This document shows positions 50,578 through 60,509 of a DNA stretch of 64,000 bases, piece after piece (the stretch's first letter is position 1; each line of letters opens with the position of its first letter). Below the pieces are notes generated by a model that did not search any database, had not been told where the DNA came from, and saw nothing but the letters and a program-made list of their open reading frames with translations. The stretch comes from Vibrio sp. PID17_43. Its GTDB lineage: Bacteria > Pseudomonadota > Gammaproteobacteria > Enterobacterales > Vibrionaceae. Made by a program: the position numbers and the translations under genes. The stretch covers positions 62,001 through 126,000 of the forward strand of contig NZ_LIXM01000013.1 of assembly GCF_002608565.1 (NCBI RefSeq), in the 5' to 3' direction.

Positions 50578-53500
50578 CTAGATTTCTTCGTGCTTATGAA
50601 CTAATCCAAAATCCGCCAGGATGGCGTAAGCGGCCGGGATCATAAATAATACAAGTAGTGTTGATGCAAAAATACCAAATACGATCGATATAACTAGGGG
50701 CTGGATCACTTGTGCCTGTAAGCTAGTTTCCGTCAGCAGAGGTAACAAGCCTGCCGCCGTTGTCATTGAGGTTAGAAATACGGCTCTAAAACGTTCACGG
50801 CTCGCTTTTACTACGGAGTCATGAACGCTATCGCCTTCATCTATGTGGTGCCGAATGTACTGCACCAACAGAATAGAATCATTAACCACAATACCTGCTA
50901 GGGAAACAAAGCCCATCATGCTTGGCATACTGAGCGAGTGTCCGAGTAGTATGTGCCCCCACACCACGCCAATGAAAGCCAATGGGATCGCAAGCATGAC
51001 AACAAAAGGTTCGAGGTAGCTACGGAACTGATAACTTAGTATCGCGAAGACACCAAACAAACCGAGCAAAAAACCTTTACCCATCGAGGTCCCAGTTTCT
51101 GCAGTATCTTTTGCTTCACCCTCGAAATCAAAACGTAACCCAGGGTATTTTTGCATTAACTTCGGTGCTTCTTGTTGCTGGAATTGGCGAATGATGGCGG
51201 TAGAGTTGACTTTAGTATTGTCGGTATCCCCAAAAACGCTGATGGTACGAAGGCCATCAATGCGTTGAATACGAACATAATTACGCTGGAAATCTAGCGT
51301 GGCGATGGTCGCTAATGGAATCTGGCTCCCATCTGATAAGAAAATGGGGAAGTTTGCCAATTGCTGTAAATCGCCGGCTTGAATCTTATCAAGACGGACC
51401 TCGATTGATATATTTTCGACCCCAACTTGTATTTCATCTGCGGTTTGGCCAAAGAACGCTGCCCGAAGTTGGTTGGCAATCAATTGGCCATTGATCCCAT
51501 ATGTTTCTGCTCCCGGGCGTAATTTAACTAATACTTCTTCTTTACCCATACGCATGTCATCCAAAATGCCGTGCACACCTTCAAACTCATTCAGGTATTG
51601 TTGAATATCAATGGACGCGGCTTTCAGCGATTCTAGATCATCATGTTTCGCGCGGATCTCTATTGCTCTTCCTCCAGGCCCCATTGTGGGTTGCTTGAAT
51701 ACCAGAGAAATAGGATCGGCAAGTTCACCGATGTCTTCGCGCCATGCCGTAATGAAATCATCGATGAGAGTGTTACGGCTTTCTGCTCCTAACAAGTCGA
51801 GGCGTACTGTCGCAATGTGTGGGCCTGACTCATTGGCGTCGGCATTGGTGTTAAACTGACGGGTAATGTGTAAAACCAGTGGAGTGCCATTTTCGACGTT
51901 CTGCGTCCACTCTTTGTCCAGTTTTTGCGCGGATGCGACTATCTTATCTACCACAGCCTCGGTTTGAGATAGTGAGGAGCCCGGGGGAAGAATAATACGC
52001 GCCTCTGCGATATCACCATCAAGCTCAGGAAACGGTTGGAACTTGAGCATGCCACCAATTAACGTTGAGGCTGAAATCAATAATAAAGTGATGACACCGC
52101 CCATAAAGCCATAGCGATATACAATTACTTTGTCGACAGCATTTACTAAGGTTGTATTACGGAAGTTCTCAAAACGTTCCAGCAGTTTTTGCTTAAATTT
52201 AGCGGTCGATTTGTCTTGCTTTTGTTTGTGTAGTGAGTGTGAAAGGTGATTTGGCAGAATCAAAAACGCTTCAATCAAGCTAAGCGTTAATACCAATATC
52301 AACACTTGCGGCACAGCCTTGAGTACGGCGCCCATCTCGCCGTCTAAGAACAGTAAACTGCCAAAGATACATACCGTGGTTAAAAAAGAGGACATTACAC
52401 CGGGGAGTACCTTTTTCACCCCGTTAATGACCGCATTGTCTATGTCATCCCCACGGTCAAGGTGGGAGGCAATGGATTCCGCTATCACAATGGCGTCATC
52501 CATCATAATACCGATCGCCATAAGAAGACCGACCAAGGACATAATATTAATGGATAGTCCTAGCTGCGCCATTAAGAATAAGCCTCCCAAAAAGGCAACG
52601 GGTAATCCTGCGGCAACCCAGAAGGAATAGCGAAAGCTGAAGAATAGCCACATAGTGGCAAACACTAATACAATACCCTGCCAACCATTCTTCACCATCA
52701 TGGTTAGGCGATCCCAAAGAACGGAAGAGAGATCGTTGGTGAGTTGTAGCGTAACACCATCAGGGGCAATGGCTTGTTGTTCCTCGACAAATTGAACCAC
52801 GCGCGCTTTGATTCTAAGCGCGTCATCTTCTTTGTTTTTACTCACTTTAAGTAGTGCGGAAGGATGACCATCAAAGAGGATCTTTTGTTCATCTAACTCA
52901 AAACGGTCAGTAATGGTTGCGATATCTCGTAGGCGAATGATGGAACCATTTGGCCCAGAGCCGACGACAATCGTTTCCAGTGCTTCGGGGGTAATACGCC
53001 GTTCATCAAAACGGATCAGAAAGTTCTTGTCCGGCGTTTCAACATTACCACTAGGGAGTTTGACGTTTTGACGCCCAATTTGCGTCGCAATATCACCCAC
53101 ACTTAGCCCTAGTTGACGAATGGCTTGTGTATCCAGTTCTATGCGATATTGGTGATCGGAAAAGCCTGCAACGTCAACAAGGGAAACGTCATAATCACGC
53201 TTTAACGTCCGTTTAAGCTGCTCGGCGTAGTCTTTCAGCTCCGGCCAAGTGGTATTTGCGGTAATCGCGACATCAACGACAGGCTCATTCCAATCCAACT
53301 CCTGCACCATGGGGGATTCAATCTCCTGAGGAAAGTCATTAATTGAATTGATTTGAGTTTGCACATCGACCAGCATGCGTCCGATATCGGCTTTCTCATT
53401 TAACTTTAAGATCAAACGAGCGGAGCCTTCAATGGCCTCACATTGCGTTTCTTCAATATTGGCCAACCCGTCGACGGCATCTTCCATGCGCACACAGATA

Positions 53501-53679
53501 CTTTCTTCTACTTCTTGCGGGGATGCGCCAGGGTAGACCACGCCAGCCATGATATAAGGTGGGTCAAATTCCGGAAAGGTTTCTCGCTTGATGGTAGAGA
53601 GAGAAGAGATACCCAAGACCAGCAGCGTCAACATCAACAAGTTTGCGGCAGTAGGGTGTTTGACGAAGAATCGAATCAT
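50578..53679 (-). CDS. RND-superfamily efflux pump subunit (second)
   Basis: 1033 residues, same fold as the pump at 46411 but a distinct protein: MIRFFVKHPTAANLLMLTLLVLGISSL at the start, TM4 GIMMDDAIVIAESIASHLD with the Asp pair, and TM10 AGIVVNDSILLVQY, again without the Lys of AcrB. The periplasmic loops have QVGVENISIEVRLDKIQ. Start ATG overlaps the adaptor stop by 4 bases (ATGA). Operon order tetR, adaptor, pump, with no channel gene. Confidence 0.93.
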   Translation of the reverse strand: MIRFFVKHPTAANLLMLTLLVLGISSLSTIKRETFPEFDPPYIMAGVVYPGASPQEVEESICVRMEDAVDGLANIEETQCEAIEGSARLILKLNEKADIGRMLVDVQTQINSINDFPQEIESPMVQELDWNEPVVDVAITANTTWPELKDYAEQLKRTLKRDYDVSLVDVAGFSDHQYRIELDTQAIRQLGLSVGDIATQIGRQNVKLPSGNVETPDKNFLIRFDERRITPEALETIVVGSGPNGSIIRLRDIATITDRFELDEQKILFDGHPSALLKVSKNKEDDALRIKARVVQFVEEQQAIAPDGVTLQLTNDLSSVLWDRLTMMVKNGWQGIVLVFATMWLFFSFRYSFWVAAGLPVAFLGGLFLMAQLGLSINIMSLVGLLMAIGIMMDDAIVIAESIASHLDRGDDIDNAVINGVKKVLPGVMSSFLTTVCIFGSLLFLDGEMGAVLKAVPQVLILVLTLSLIEAFLILPNHLSHSLHKQKQDKSTAKFKQKLLERFENFRNTTLVNAVDKVIVYRYGFMGGVITLLLISASTLIGGMLKFQPFPELDGDIAEARIILPPGSSLSQTEAVVDKIVASAQKLDKEWTQNVENGTPLVLHITRQFNTNADANESGPHIATVRLDLLGAESRNTLIDDFITAWREDIGELADPISLVFKQPTMGPGGRAIEIRAKHDDLESLKAASIDIQQYLNEFEGVHGILDDMRMGKEEVLVKLRPGAETYGINGQLIANQLRAAFFGQTADEIQVGVENISIEVRLDKIQAGDLQQLANFPIFLSDGSQIPLATIATLDFQRNYVRIQRIDGLRTISVFGDTDNTKVNSTAIIRQFQQQEAPKLMQKYPGLRFDFEGEAKDTAETGTSMGKGFLLGLFGVFAILSYQFRSYLEPFVVMLAIPLAFIGVVWGHILLGHSLSMPSMMGFVSLAGIVVNDSILLVQYIRHHIDEGDSVHDSVVKASRERFRAVFLTSMTTAAGLLPLLTETSLQAQVIQPLVISIVFGIFASTLLVLFMIPAAYAILADFGLVHKHEEI

Positions 53680-55004
53680 AAATCAGACTCCTCGATAACC
53701 GCTTCAGACTGCTGTGGCGCTTCTTTCAATAACATGCCGTTGATCGCAGGCAATAAGTCATTAATGATCAACTTTTGCCCTTGCTCTAGTTCACCATCAA
53801 TCACGACTTGGTTGTCACGACGATAAAGTATTTCAACGGTAATGACTTGCAGTCGGTTATCTTCGCCCATGAGATAAATCTTATCACCATGAAGCGCACG
53901 CTCTGGGATCACCCAACTTGGGTTTTCCTGACCTTCAATACGCGCTTGAACAAACATGCCATTGACGAGAGGCGGTGCAGAAGTCGGGGTCAGCGATCGA
54001 TAATCTTGCTGGATTTCTAAGATGACGCCTGCAGTGGCTTGACTGGGATCGACGGTTTCACTGATTCGTGCCACTTTGGCTGGCCAGTGAGCGGAGAGAT
54101 TACCGCTGTTGAGTTCAATAAACGCATGGATAGATTCGGTATCCGGTTGTGGTATGCCTGATTCATCACGGGTAAACTCGCCAATGCTAGCGGCCAGAGT
54201 TTGCATATCATGGATCGAAAGCTGTGCTTCCACTTCCATGATATCGATGCCATGAGCTATCACCATAATCTGTTGTAAATTAACAACTTGATTTTGCTCG
54301 ATATCGACTTCTGCGATACGCAAATCGTATGGCAAGTGAATGAGGGTTTTATCCAACGAGCGCTTTGCTTCATCGACTTTGGATGCGTTTACTTTTACGA
54401 GGGCTTGGGCGACTTTTTTCTCATCTGGCATTAGGCCAATTTGATTCTCAATATCCAAAACCAACTTGCGTTGTGATAGTGCGTTTTGCTGTTGTTGATC
54501 GACATCCGATTGAGATGTTAGCCCTTTCTTACGTAAATTCTGCTTACGCTCGAGTTCCTTATTTGCGATTTTGAGTCGATTAGCTTCAATCTTTAATGTT
54601 GCTTTAAGGTTGGCTTCTTCCTGATTCAACTTTGCGAGGGAGGTTTGCGCCGATTTGAGATCGGCTTGCGCTTGAACTAGCTTGAGTTCGTAATCAAGAG
54701 GGTCGATACGAAGGATTTCAGTACCAGATTGCAGTACTTGACCTTTTTCTAAGCGTGGGTGACGGTAAACCACTTTTCCCGTGACTTCCGCGATGGCTTT
54801 CCATTCGACTTTTGGTGCTACTTTGCCAAATCCGATCGCAACGGGGGCAATGGCTTGGAGTTCCAACGGAATGGTTTCCACCAACCTTGCTCTGTCTCTA
54901 GTAGGTTTTACTGGCAGATCTGGCTTGAGGTTAATAGCGAGAAACAGAATGATGATCCCGACCCCAAGAGCAGGAAAGAACAGCAGCTTTTTATTCATTT
55001 TCAT
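53676..55004 (-). CDS. RND efflux periplasmic adaptor subunit (second)
   Basis: 442 residues. N-terminal anchor LLFFPALGVGIIILFLAINL, lipoyl region VTGKVVYRHPRLEKGQVLQSGTEIL, and a long alpha-hairpin of about 100 residues (LVQAQADLKSAQTSLAKLNQEEANLKATLKIEANRLKIANKELERKQNLRKKGLTSQSDVDQ...). Then second lipoyl and barrel regions (HLPYDLRIAEVDIEQNQVV). The hairpin is longer than that of the first adaptor, so it may fit a different channel. Start region overlaps the tetR stop by 14 bases. Confidence 0.9.
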   Translation of the reverse strand: MKMNKKLLFFPALGVGIIILFLAINLKPDLPVKPTRDRARLVETIPLELQAIAPVAIGFGKVAPKVEWKAIAEVTGKVVYRHPRLEKGQVLQSGTEILRIDPLDYELKLVQAQADLKSAQTSLAKLNQEEANLKATLKIEANRLKIANKELERKQNLRKKGLTSQSDVDQQQQNALSQRKLVLDIENQIGLMPDEKKVAQALVKVNASKVDEAKRSLDKTLIHLPYDLRIAEVDIEQNQVVNLQQIMVIAHGIDIMEVEAQLSIHDMQTLAASIGEFTRDESGIPQPDTESIHAFIELNSGNLSAHWPAKVARISETVDPSQATAGVILEIQQDYRSLTPTSAPPLVNGMFVQARIEGQENPSWVIPERALHGDKIYLMGEDNRLQVITVEILYRRDNQVVIDGELEQGQKLIINDLLPAINGMLLKEAPQQSEAVIEESDL

Positions 55005-55647
55005 AGCGGTCGCCCGAGTCTAGAAATCCGTGTTTCATCAGTTGTATGTTGTGCTCAAACAATCGGTTGAGAAAGTCCTCGTTAAGTTCAATACCGTGGA
55101 TAGCAAGCAGTGCGGGTGGTGCCATAAATGGGAACACCATTAAGCTAATGTAAGAGACACGACAGAGTTTTGGATCGGCGTCTTTACGCAGTACGCCACT
55201 ATCAACCAATTTGTCGAACAGGATCCCTTGCATCGGCTGGCTAATGTCAGCAAACACTTTCTCTAATAGCTTACGTTGAGTGTCTGAAGGAGGCATATGC
55301 ATGACTTGAGAAATCAAGCGTGGGAACTGTGGCACCTTGATCATTTCGCGATAGTAGGTGCGCATCAAGTCGAGGAAGTTTTTTTCGCTGCTATCGGATA
55401 CCAAAGCCTGCATTTGCTTTTGCATCGGCGATAGCGTCTCACGCAACATGGTTTCGAACAGCCCTTCTTTGTTGCCAAAGTAATATCGAATCATAGCGAC
55501 ATTGACTCCGGCTTTTTTCGCGACAAGTCGCGTGGAGACCTTATCATAAGCCATGATAGTGAACAGTTCCCTGGCGTGATAAATGAGCTTCTCACGTGCA
55601 TCGATTTGGTTGGTGGGTCTACCTGCCCGCCGATACGCTTGTGTCAC
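54991..55647 (-). CDS. TetR-family regulator of the RND operon
   Basis: 218 residues with a GTG start (GAGGA 6 bases upstream). HTH: AREKLIYHARELFTIMAYDKVSTRLVAKKAGVNVAMIRYYFGNKEGLFETML, the standard TetR_N with recognition helix. The C-terminal domain (about 80-215) has the helices that bind an inducer. It heads the adaptor/pump operon and overlaps it, so autorepression with efflux control is expected. A repeated TTAATCA/TGATTAA element lies in its promoter. Confidence 0.9.
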   Translation of the reverse strand: MTQAYRRAGRPTNQIDAREKLIYHARELFTIMAYDKVSTRLVAKKAGVNVAMIRYYFGNKEGLFETMLRETLSPMQKQMQALVSDSSEKNFLDLMRTYYREMIKVPQFPRLISQVMHMPPSDTQRKLLEKVFADISQPMQGILFDKLVDSGVLRKDADPKLCRVSYISLMVFPFMAPPALLAIHGIELNEDFLNRLFEHNIQLMKHGFLDSGDRYENE

Positions 55648-55673
55648 TGCTGATCCTCAAGATATTAAACGTA

Positions 55674-55746
55674 TGATTAATTATAAGACGCTGATTTTCT
55701 ATACGACATGCGAAAAATTAATCATTATTTAATCAAGTGATTAATT
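55674..55746. promoter_or_regulatory. TTAATCA/TGATTAA palindromes upstream of tetR (candidate operator)
   Basis: Perfect 16-base palindrome TTAATCA-AG-TGATTAA at 55729-55744, a further TTAATCA at 55718 and TGATTAA at 55674. The outer arms AATTAATCA (55716) and TGATTAATT (55738) are also perfectly inverted. The element lies 27-100 bases before the tetR start, a usual site for autorepression. Confidence 0.55.
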
Positions 55747-55927
55747 TTGTGACACCAATGAAAAGCGTAGTGAAGTCACGCACTTTATTTTGAATTTATG
55801 CGTTGTAACCCACTTTGGTTGGAGTAACCAAAGATTCCCGATCGCACGCTTTCGTCGTGACCACGAATGGTACCAATAGTGTCAGAGATCGTTCAAATAG
55901 GCATTTTGGGGATGTTTGAGGGGATAT

Positions 55928-55955
55928 AACAAGAGCCCAATCAAGGGCTCTTGTT
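55928..55955 (-). terminator. Terminator of the BCCT gene
   Basis: Perfect 11-bp stem AACAAGAGCCC/GGGCTCTTGTT with AATCAA loop, 13 bases past the stop. Confidence 0.8.
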
Positions 55956-55967
55956 CGTTTGAGTGGG

Positions 55968-57551
55968 TTAAATCAAACCTTGCTCTTTCGCCATGTGATT
56001 TGCGATGCTCGGCGCTTTCCAGATGCTAGGCAGCAAAATGAAAGACACCGGAACTGCGGTAATCACGATGAAAGATTGCAACGCAGATATACCGCCAGAA
56101 CCCATTGAAATCAGAGCAATAGCGACAACCCCCATCATGATTCCCCAGAAGGAGCGAATCACCGCATCTGGCTCTGTTGAACCCGTCATCACCACACTGA
56201 TAGTGTAGGTCATTGAGTCACCGGTGGTGACGATGAACGTGGTGGTTAGGACCAAGAACAAGATAGAGATGATCATTGGGAATGGTAGCTCAGAGGTAAT
56301 GGCGAGCAGAACCGCAGGTAGGTTAAAGCCTTCGAATGCTGAAGAGATTAATCCTGGATTCTCCAATTCAAATGCTAAACCGCTACCACCCACAATGCTA
56401 AACCAGAAACAAGTGATGAGTGGTGCTGCGATACTAATTGACAGGATCATTTGTCGGATTGTGCGACCACGTGAGATGCGTGCGATAAAAATCGCCATCA
56501 TTGGACCATAGCCGATAAACCAGCCCCAGAAAAACACAGTCCACCAACTTAACCAACCAGTGTCACCACGATAGAGCGCCATCGGGAAGAAGTTGTCTAC
56601 CATGCGACCCACACCTTGAACATAACCATCTACGATGAAGCTGGTTGGGCCGAAAAATAGAATGTAGCCAATTAAAGCAACTGAAAGAACGATGTTGTAA
56701 CGGCTTATTATTTGGATACCTTTACTAACACCACTTAATGCAGAGAGGGTATACATAAGAATCACCACGGTAATAACGAAACTTTGAGTTGTGAAGCTGT
56801 CGGGTAAGCCAAACAGAGAGTTAAGTGCGTAACTGATTTGAAGCCCTAAGAAACCAATTGGACCTATTGTTCCTGCAGCGACAGCGATGATGCTACAGGC
56901 GTCGGCGACATCACCAATCCAGCCTTTGATCGCTCTGTCACCAAAAATTGGGTAAAGCAAGGTGCGAGGTTTGAGCGGCAAGCCTTTATCATAATGCAGG
57001 TGCATCAATACCACCGAAGAAAGGCAACCTAGGATTGCCCATGCTAAAAAGCCCCAATGCATGAAAGACTGAGAAAGCGCATTAATTGCGGCCGTTTTAG
57101 GAGAAGCTTCACCAAACAGTGGTGGAGCAGAAACAAAGTGGGCAATAGGCTCAGCGGCCGCCCAGAAAACACCACCGCCAGCAAGTAGCGTGCAGAGCAC
57201 GATCGATAACCACTTAAAAGTGTCGATTTCTGGTCTCGCTAAACCACCCAAACGCACGTAACCAGTACGACCGAGAGCGATAGCCAAACCAATAAGAAAG
57301 TTGAGAAGAAGGAGAACTTGCCAAAAGGCACCGAAATATTGAGTGGCGTAACTAAAGCCAGCGTTGACCATTTCAGTCAGAGATTGCGCGTTTATAAGTG
57401 CGAGTAAGACAAACAAACAGAGGAAGCTTCCACTTAACCAAAATACAGGGTTAGTGAGTTCAAGACGTTTTACGAGGGATGGGGGATGAATGGCAGAATA
57501 GTCTGCTTCCTGAATAGGAGCATGAGAGGCGGTATTCGTCATATTTGACAT
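55968..57551 (-). CDS. BCCT-family betaine/choline/carnitine-type transporter
   Basis: 527 residues with 12 hydrophobic helices. Core pattern W-WTVFFWGWFIGYGPMMAIFIARISRGRTIRQMI corresponds to the family signature around TM8 (usually YWAWWISWSPFVGxFIARISRGRT); here several tryptophans are replaced and GYGPM occurs. EPIAHF and WGFLAWAI are also present. Na+- or H+-coupled uptake of a quaternary amine or related compound is expected, but the altered box makes the substrate uncertain. Start at ATG 57551; an open frame upstream to 57680 is rejected. Weak ribosome site. Confidence 0.85.
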   Translation of the reverse strand: MSNMTNTASHAPIQEADYSAIHPPSLVKRLELTNPVFWLSGSFLCLFVLLALINAQSLTEMVNAGFSYATQYFGAFWQVLLLLNFLIGLAIALGRTGYVRLGGLARPEIDTFKWLSIVLCTLLAGGGVFWAAAEPIAHFVSAPPLFGEASPKTAAINALSQSFMHWGFLAWAILGCLSSVVLMHLHYDKGLPLKPRTLLYPIFGDRAIKGWIGDVADACSIIAVAAGTIGPIGFLGLQISYALNSLFGLPDSFTTQSFVITVVILMYTLSALSGVSKGIQIISRYNIVLSVALIGYILFFGPTSFIVDGYVQGVGRMVDNFFPMALYRGDTGWLSWWTVFFWGWFIGYGPMMAIFIARISRGRTIRQMILSISIAAPLITCFWFSIVGGSGLAFELENPGLISSAFEGFNLPAVLLAITSELPFPMIISILFLVLTTTFIVTTGDSMTYTISVVMTGSTEPDAVIRSFWGIMMGVVAIALISMGSGGISALQSFIVITAVPVSFILLPSIWKAPSIANHMAKEQGLI

Positions 57552-57704
57552 AATTACTTCGCTTTTTAGGGCTCGGAAGCCGTGCATTTCCCTTACACTA
57601 TTTACATTAAAAAGTGTGAGGATGTTCAAAAAGCCGCTGATGATAACATGAAACTGATACATATATAACCGCCGTTTCACGATTCACCTCTGATTGTCAG
57701 GTAA

Positions 57705-58395
57705 GTGATTGATTTAACAAAGAGACTTTTCCTCCGTTTCCCTAAGGGGTTTGAGCCGATGCTGTATTTGAGCCAAGTGCAACAAGTGATGGCAATAAAA
57801 ACCGCGTTCGACCATTGGCGTACGATTTATCCTGTATGCCGTGGCATGTTGTATTGGCAGCTCAACGATAACTGGTCAGTGAGTTCGTGGTCGAGCTTGG
57901 AATACAGTGGCCGTTGAAAGCCGCTTCATTACCATGCTAAACGCTTTTTTGCTCCGCAGTATTTGGTGTGTTCAGAACACACAGGCGTACTGAGCTTACA
58001 TCTTCTGAATGACGCCAAGGTGGCAGTGAGTGTAGATGCGAAGCTGCAATGGGTTAGCTGGCAAGGTGAAGTGAAACAGTCTTGGCAGTTAGAACAAACG
58101 GTCTTTCCGGATAGTAATACTATTGTTTGGCAACTGGATGAAGATGTTGATGCGCATGAACTGAAAACTTTACCACTGGAGAAGGCTCATATTGAAGTGA
58201 GTAGCGAGGGAAGCCAAATTACATTGATGGCAGATAAGCCTGCTTTCTTTGTCCATTTAGGATGTGATGCCGATGGTCTATTCAATGATTCTAGTTTCAC
58301 TTTGTTGACGAACAAGCCTGTGACAATGGAGTTTTTGGTTTGTGAGGTTACTGAGATGGCAGCCTCTCTTCGAGTTGCAGTAACGGCGACAATCA
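57705..58395 (+). pseudogene. Beta-mannosidase (GH2) C-terminal remnant with a nonsense codon
   Basis: In one frame the sequence reads RFPKGFEPMLYLSQVQQVMAIKTAFDHWR, then MLYWQLNDNWSVSSWSSLEYSGR, TGA (57915-57917, where family members have Trp) and KPLHYHAKRFFAPQYLV. These are C-terminal segments of GH2 beta-mannosidases. The N-terminal two-thirds, including the acid/base and nucleophile Glu, is absent; the frame starts abruptly at a stop. The later part (LHLLNDAKVAVSVDAKLQWVSWQGEV...) is an Ig-like beta-sandwich. The true stop has been lost or shifted near 58382. Non-functional. Confidence 0.75.
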
Positions 58396-58422
58396 AAAAA
58401 GGGAGCAGTCATGGCTCCCTTT
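58395..58422 (-). terminator. Terminator of the small membrane protein gene
   Basis: AAAGGGAGC/GCTCCCTTT stem with a run of six T on the minus strand, 31 bases past that gene's stop. Confidence 0.88.
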
Positions 58423-58452
58423 GTTATCTCATTTTTTCCAAGTTTCGCAAAT

Positions 58453-58710
58453 TTAGTGCTTCAACTTGTTGTGTATTCGGTAACCTAGCACGTAGCCAAG
58501 GTAGAACAGTGCAACAAGCGTAATGATGGCTGCAACATAAGCAAGAATATGATTCAGCCCGAGCCCAAATGCAAGAGTGAAGGCAATGCCGTTTATCGCC
58601 TCCATTGGAATGTTATACCAAGCAGAATGTACCGTTGAACCGAATAAAATCAAAGTGCTCAATAAAACGATTGTGCCGCCAAGCAAACCTGCCCATCTGC
58701 TGCTGTTCAT
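58453..58710 (-). CDS. Small integral membrane protein, 85 aa
   Basis: Two to three helices: AGLLGGTIVLLSTLILFGSTVHSAWY, INGIAFTLAFGLGLNHILAYVAAIITLVALFYLGYVLG, with a basic end IHNKLKH. Start at ATG 58710 (GAGAT upstream). Compact one-gene unit with a terminator on the same strand. Function unknown; the GLN-rich turn is not a known motif. Confidence 0.7.
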   Translation of the reverse strand: MNSSRWAGLLGGTIVLLSTLILFGSTVHSAWYNIPMEAINGIAFTLAFGLGLNHILAYVAAIITLVALFYLGYVLGYRIHNKLKH

Positions 58711-58846
58711 GTTTATCTCTACCGTTACCAACTACGTAACAAAATATTTCAGGGGGAGTATTATACTACTTACATTGGGGTAAAGTGTTAGCACTATTTT
58801 AATAATTTATATTCAAGTATTTTTACTATGCTTAGGTATTTTCATT

Positions 58847-60073
58847 TTAACTTATCAAACTAATAAAGTATGGGATGATAAGTGCGTTAGCTAAATCTAT
58901 GAAGAAGGCGCATACCAAAGGAACAATAATGAAGGCTTGATGCGAGTTACCGTATTTTTTTGCCACAGCAGACATGTTCGCCATCGCCGTTGGTGTCGAA
59001 CCTAATGAAATCCCGCCAAAGCCAGAGCACACAACAGCAGCATCGTAGTTCTTTCCCATGAGTGGGAAAACAACGAAAATCGCAGTGCATATCGCGACCA
59101 AAAATTGCGCGCCGAGAATGATGAAAATTGGCCCTGCCAAATCGACCAATGCCCACAACTGCATGCTCATTAATGACATTGCTAGAAAAGCGCCGAGCGC
59201 CATGTCGGCGATCAGGGCAACGGCCGGTTTTCTAGCGGGCCAGCGTGTACCCGTTATGCGCGGATAAGAAGTAGGAACGATATTGGACATTAGAATACCC
59301 GCAAACAGACAGGTCACAAAGAGTGGCAGCTCTAGACCTAGGCTACTTACCCCTTCATTTAATATGGCACCTAGAATAATACAAACGTGAATGGCTAACA
59401 TTGCATCTAGGAAGTCATAGGCGTTAATGGCAACTTGTGATTCATCTTGTCCAGTCCCCACATCCATTTCTTCCACTTGCTCAGGTTTGAGGTTGTGCTT
59501 ATTAATTAGATGCTTGGCGATAGGTCCACCCATAAAACTGGCAAGAATCAACCCAAAGGTCGCACTTGCGATACCGATTTCCATCGCAGTGTTAAGATCG
59601 AAGATCTCTGCAATTCTTGGTGACCACGCGATCGCCGTTCCGTGCCCGCCAATTAAAGAAACTGTGCCGCTTAATAGTCCAACAGCTTCAGGCTGATCTA
59701 ACATAGTCGCAATACCGATACCGGTAAGGTTTTGCACCAGCATGTAGCCGATGGTCACAGCCAGCAGGATGAGTAGAGGCTTCCCACCTTTGAATAAGTC
59801 TTGCAGGCTTGCATTGATACCAATAGTGGTAAAGAAGTACACCAGTAAAAGATCACGAGTTGCGAGGTTAAACTGTACATCGATTTGGGCAACATAGTGG
59901 AGAATAGTAAAAAGGACGGACACCAGTATTCCGCCAGAAACGGGCTCAGGAATACTGAACTCTCTCAAGAAGTTACTGGCCTGAGTCAGACGTTTACCGA
60001 GGAATAATACGATGATCCCCAAAGTAACCGCCAAGAAAGACTCGACTTGTAACACGCCATCAATGAAATCCAT
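58847..60073 (-). CDS. gltS: Sodium/glutamate symporter
   Basis: 408 residues, ten or more helices in two inverted repeats. Hallmarks are FGLILASFMGGPIAKHLI, GLLSGTVSLIGGHGTAIAWSP (first re-entrant loop, GGHG) and VVCSGFGGISLGSTPTAMANM (second loop, GFGGxxLGxTPTA). These fit GltS, which imports L-glutamate with Na+. AGGAG lies 6 bases before ATG 60073. Placed beside a decayed region. Confidence 0.93.
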   Translation of the reverse strand: MDFIDGVLQVESFLAVTLGIIVLFLGKRLTQASNFLREFSIPEPVSGGILVSVLFTILHYVAQIDVQFNLATRDLLLVYFFTTIGINASLQDLFKGGKPLLILLAVTIGYMLVQNLTGIGIATMLDQPEAVGLLSGTVSLIGGHGTAIAWSPRIAEIFDLNTAMEIGIASATFGLILASFMGGPIAKHLINKHNLKPEQVEEMDVGTGQDESQVAINAYDFLDAMLAIHVCIILGAILNEGVSSLGLELPLFVTCLFAGILMSNIVPTSYPRITGTRWPARKPAVALIADMALGAFLAMSLMSMQLWALVDLAGPIFIILGAQFLVAICTAIFVVFPLMGKNYDAAVVCSGFGGISLGSTPTAMANMSAVAKKYGNSHQAFIIVPLVCAFFIDLANALIIPYFISLIS

Positions 60074-60239
60074 ACTTACTCCTGTTATGGGTGATGTGCA
60101 GAGTTTGTGCACTTATTTATTAACCATAGTAACTTGTTTGTACAGCATCCAATTGCGTTTTGATGAATTTGAACTAAGTCGGGTTGTGGGTAAAAATTTG
60201 ACGGGTAGTGGGTAGCGGCTAGATTTGAGGTTTGCTATG

Positions 60240-60497
<258 letters not shown>

Positions 60498-60509
<12 letters not shown>

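Noticed and set aside
57963-58523. A 186-codon plus-strand frame as its own gene
   Set aside because: It is the continuation, after a nonsense codon, of the beta-mannosidase remnant, and its end overlaps the terminator and 3' part of a minus-strand gene.
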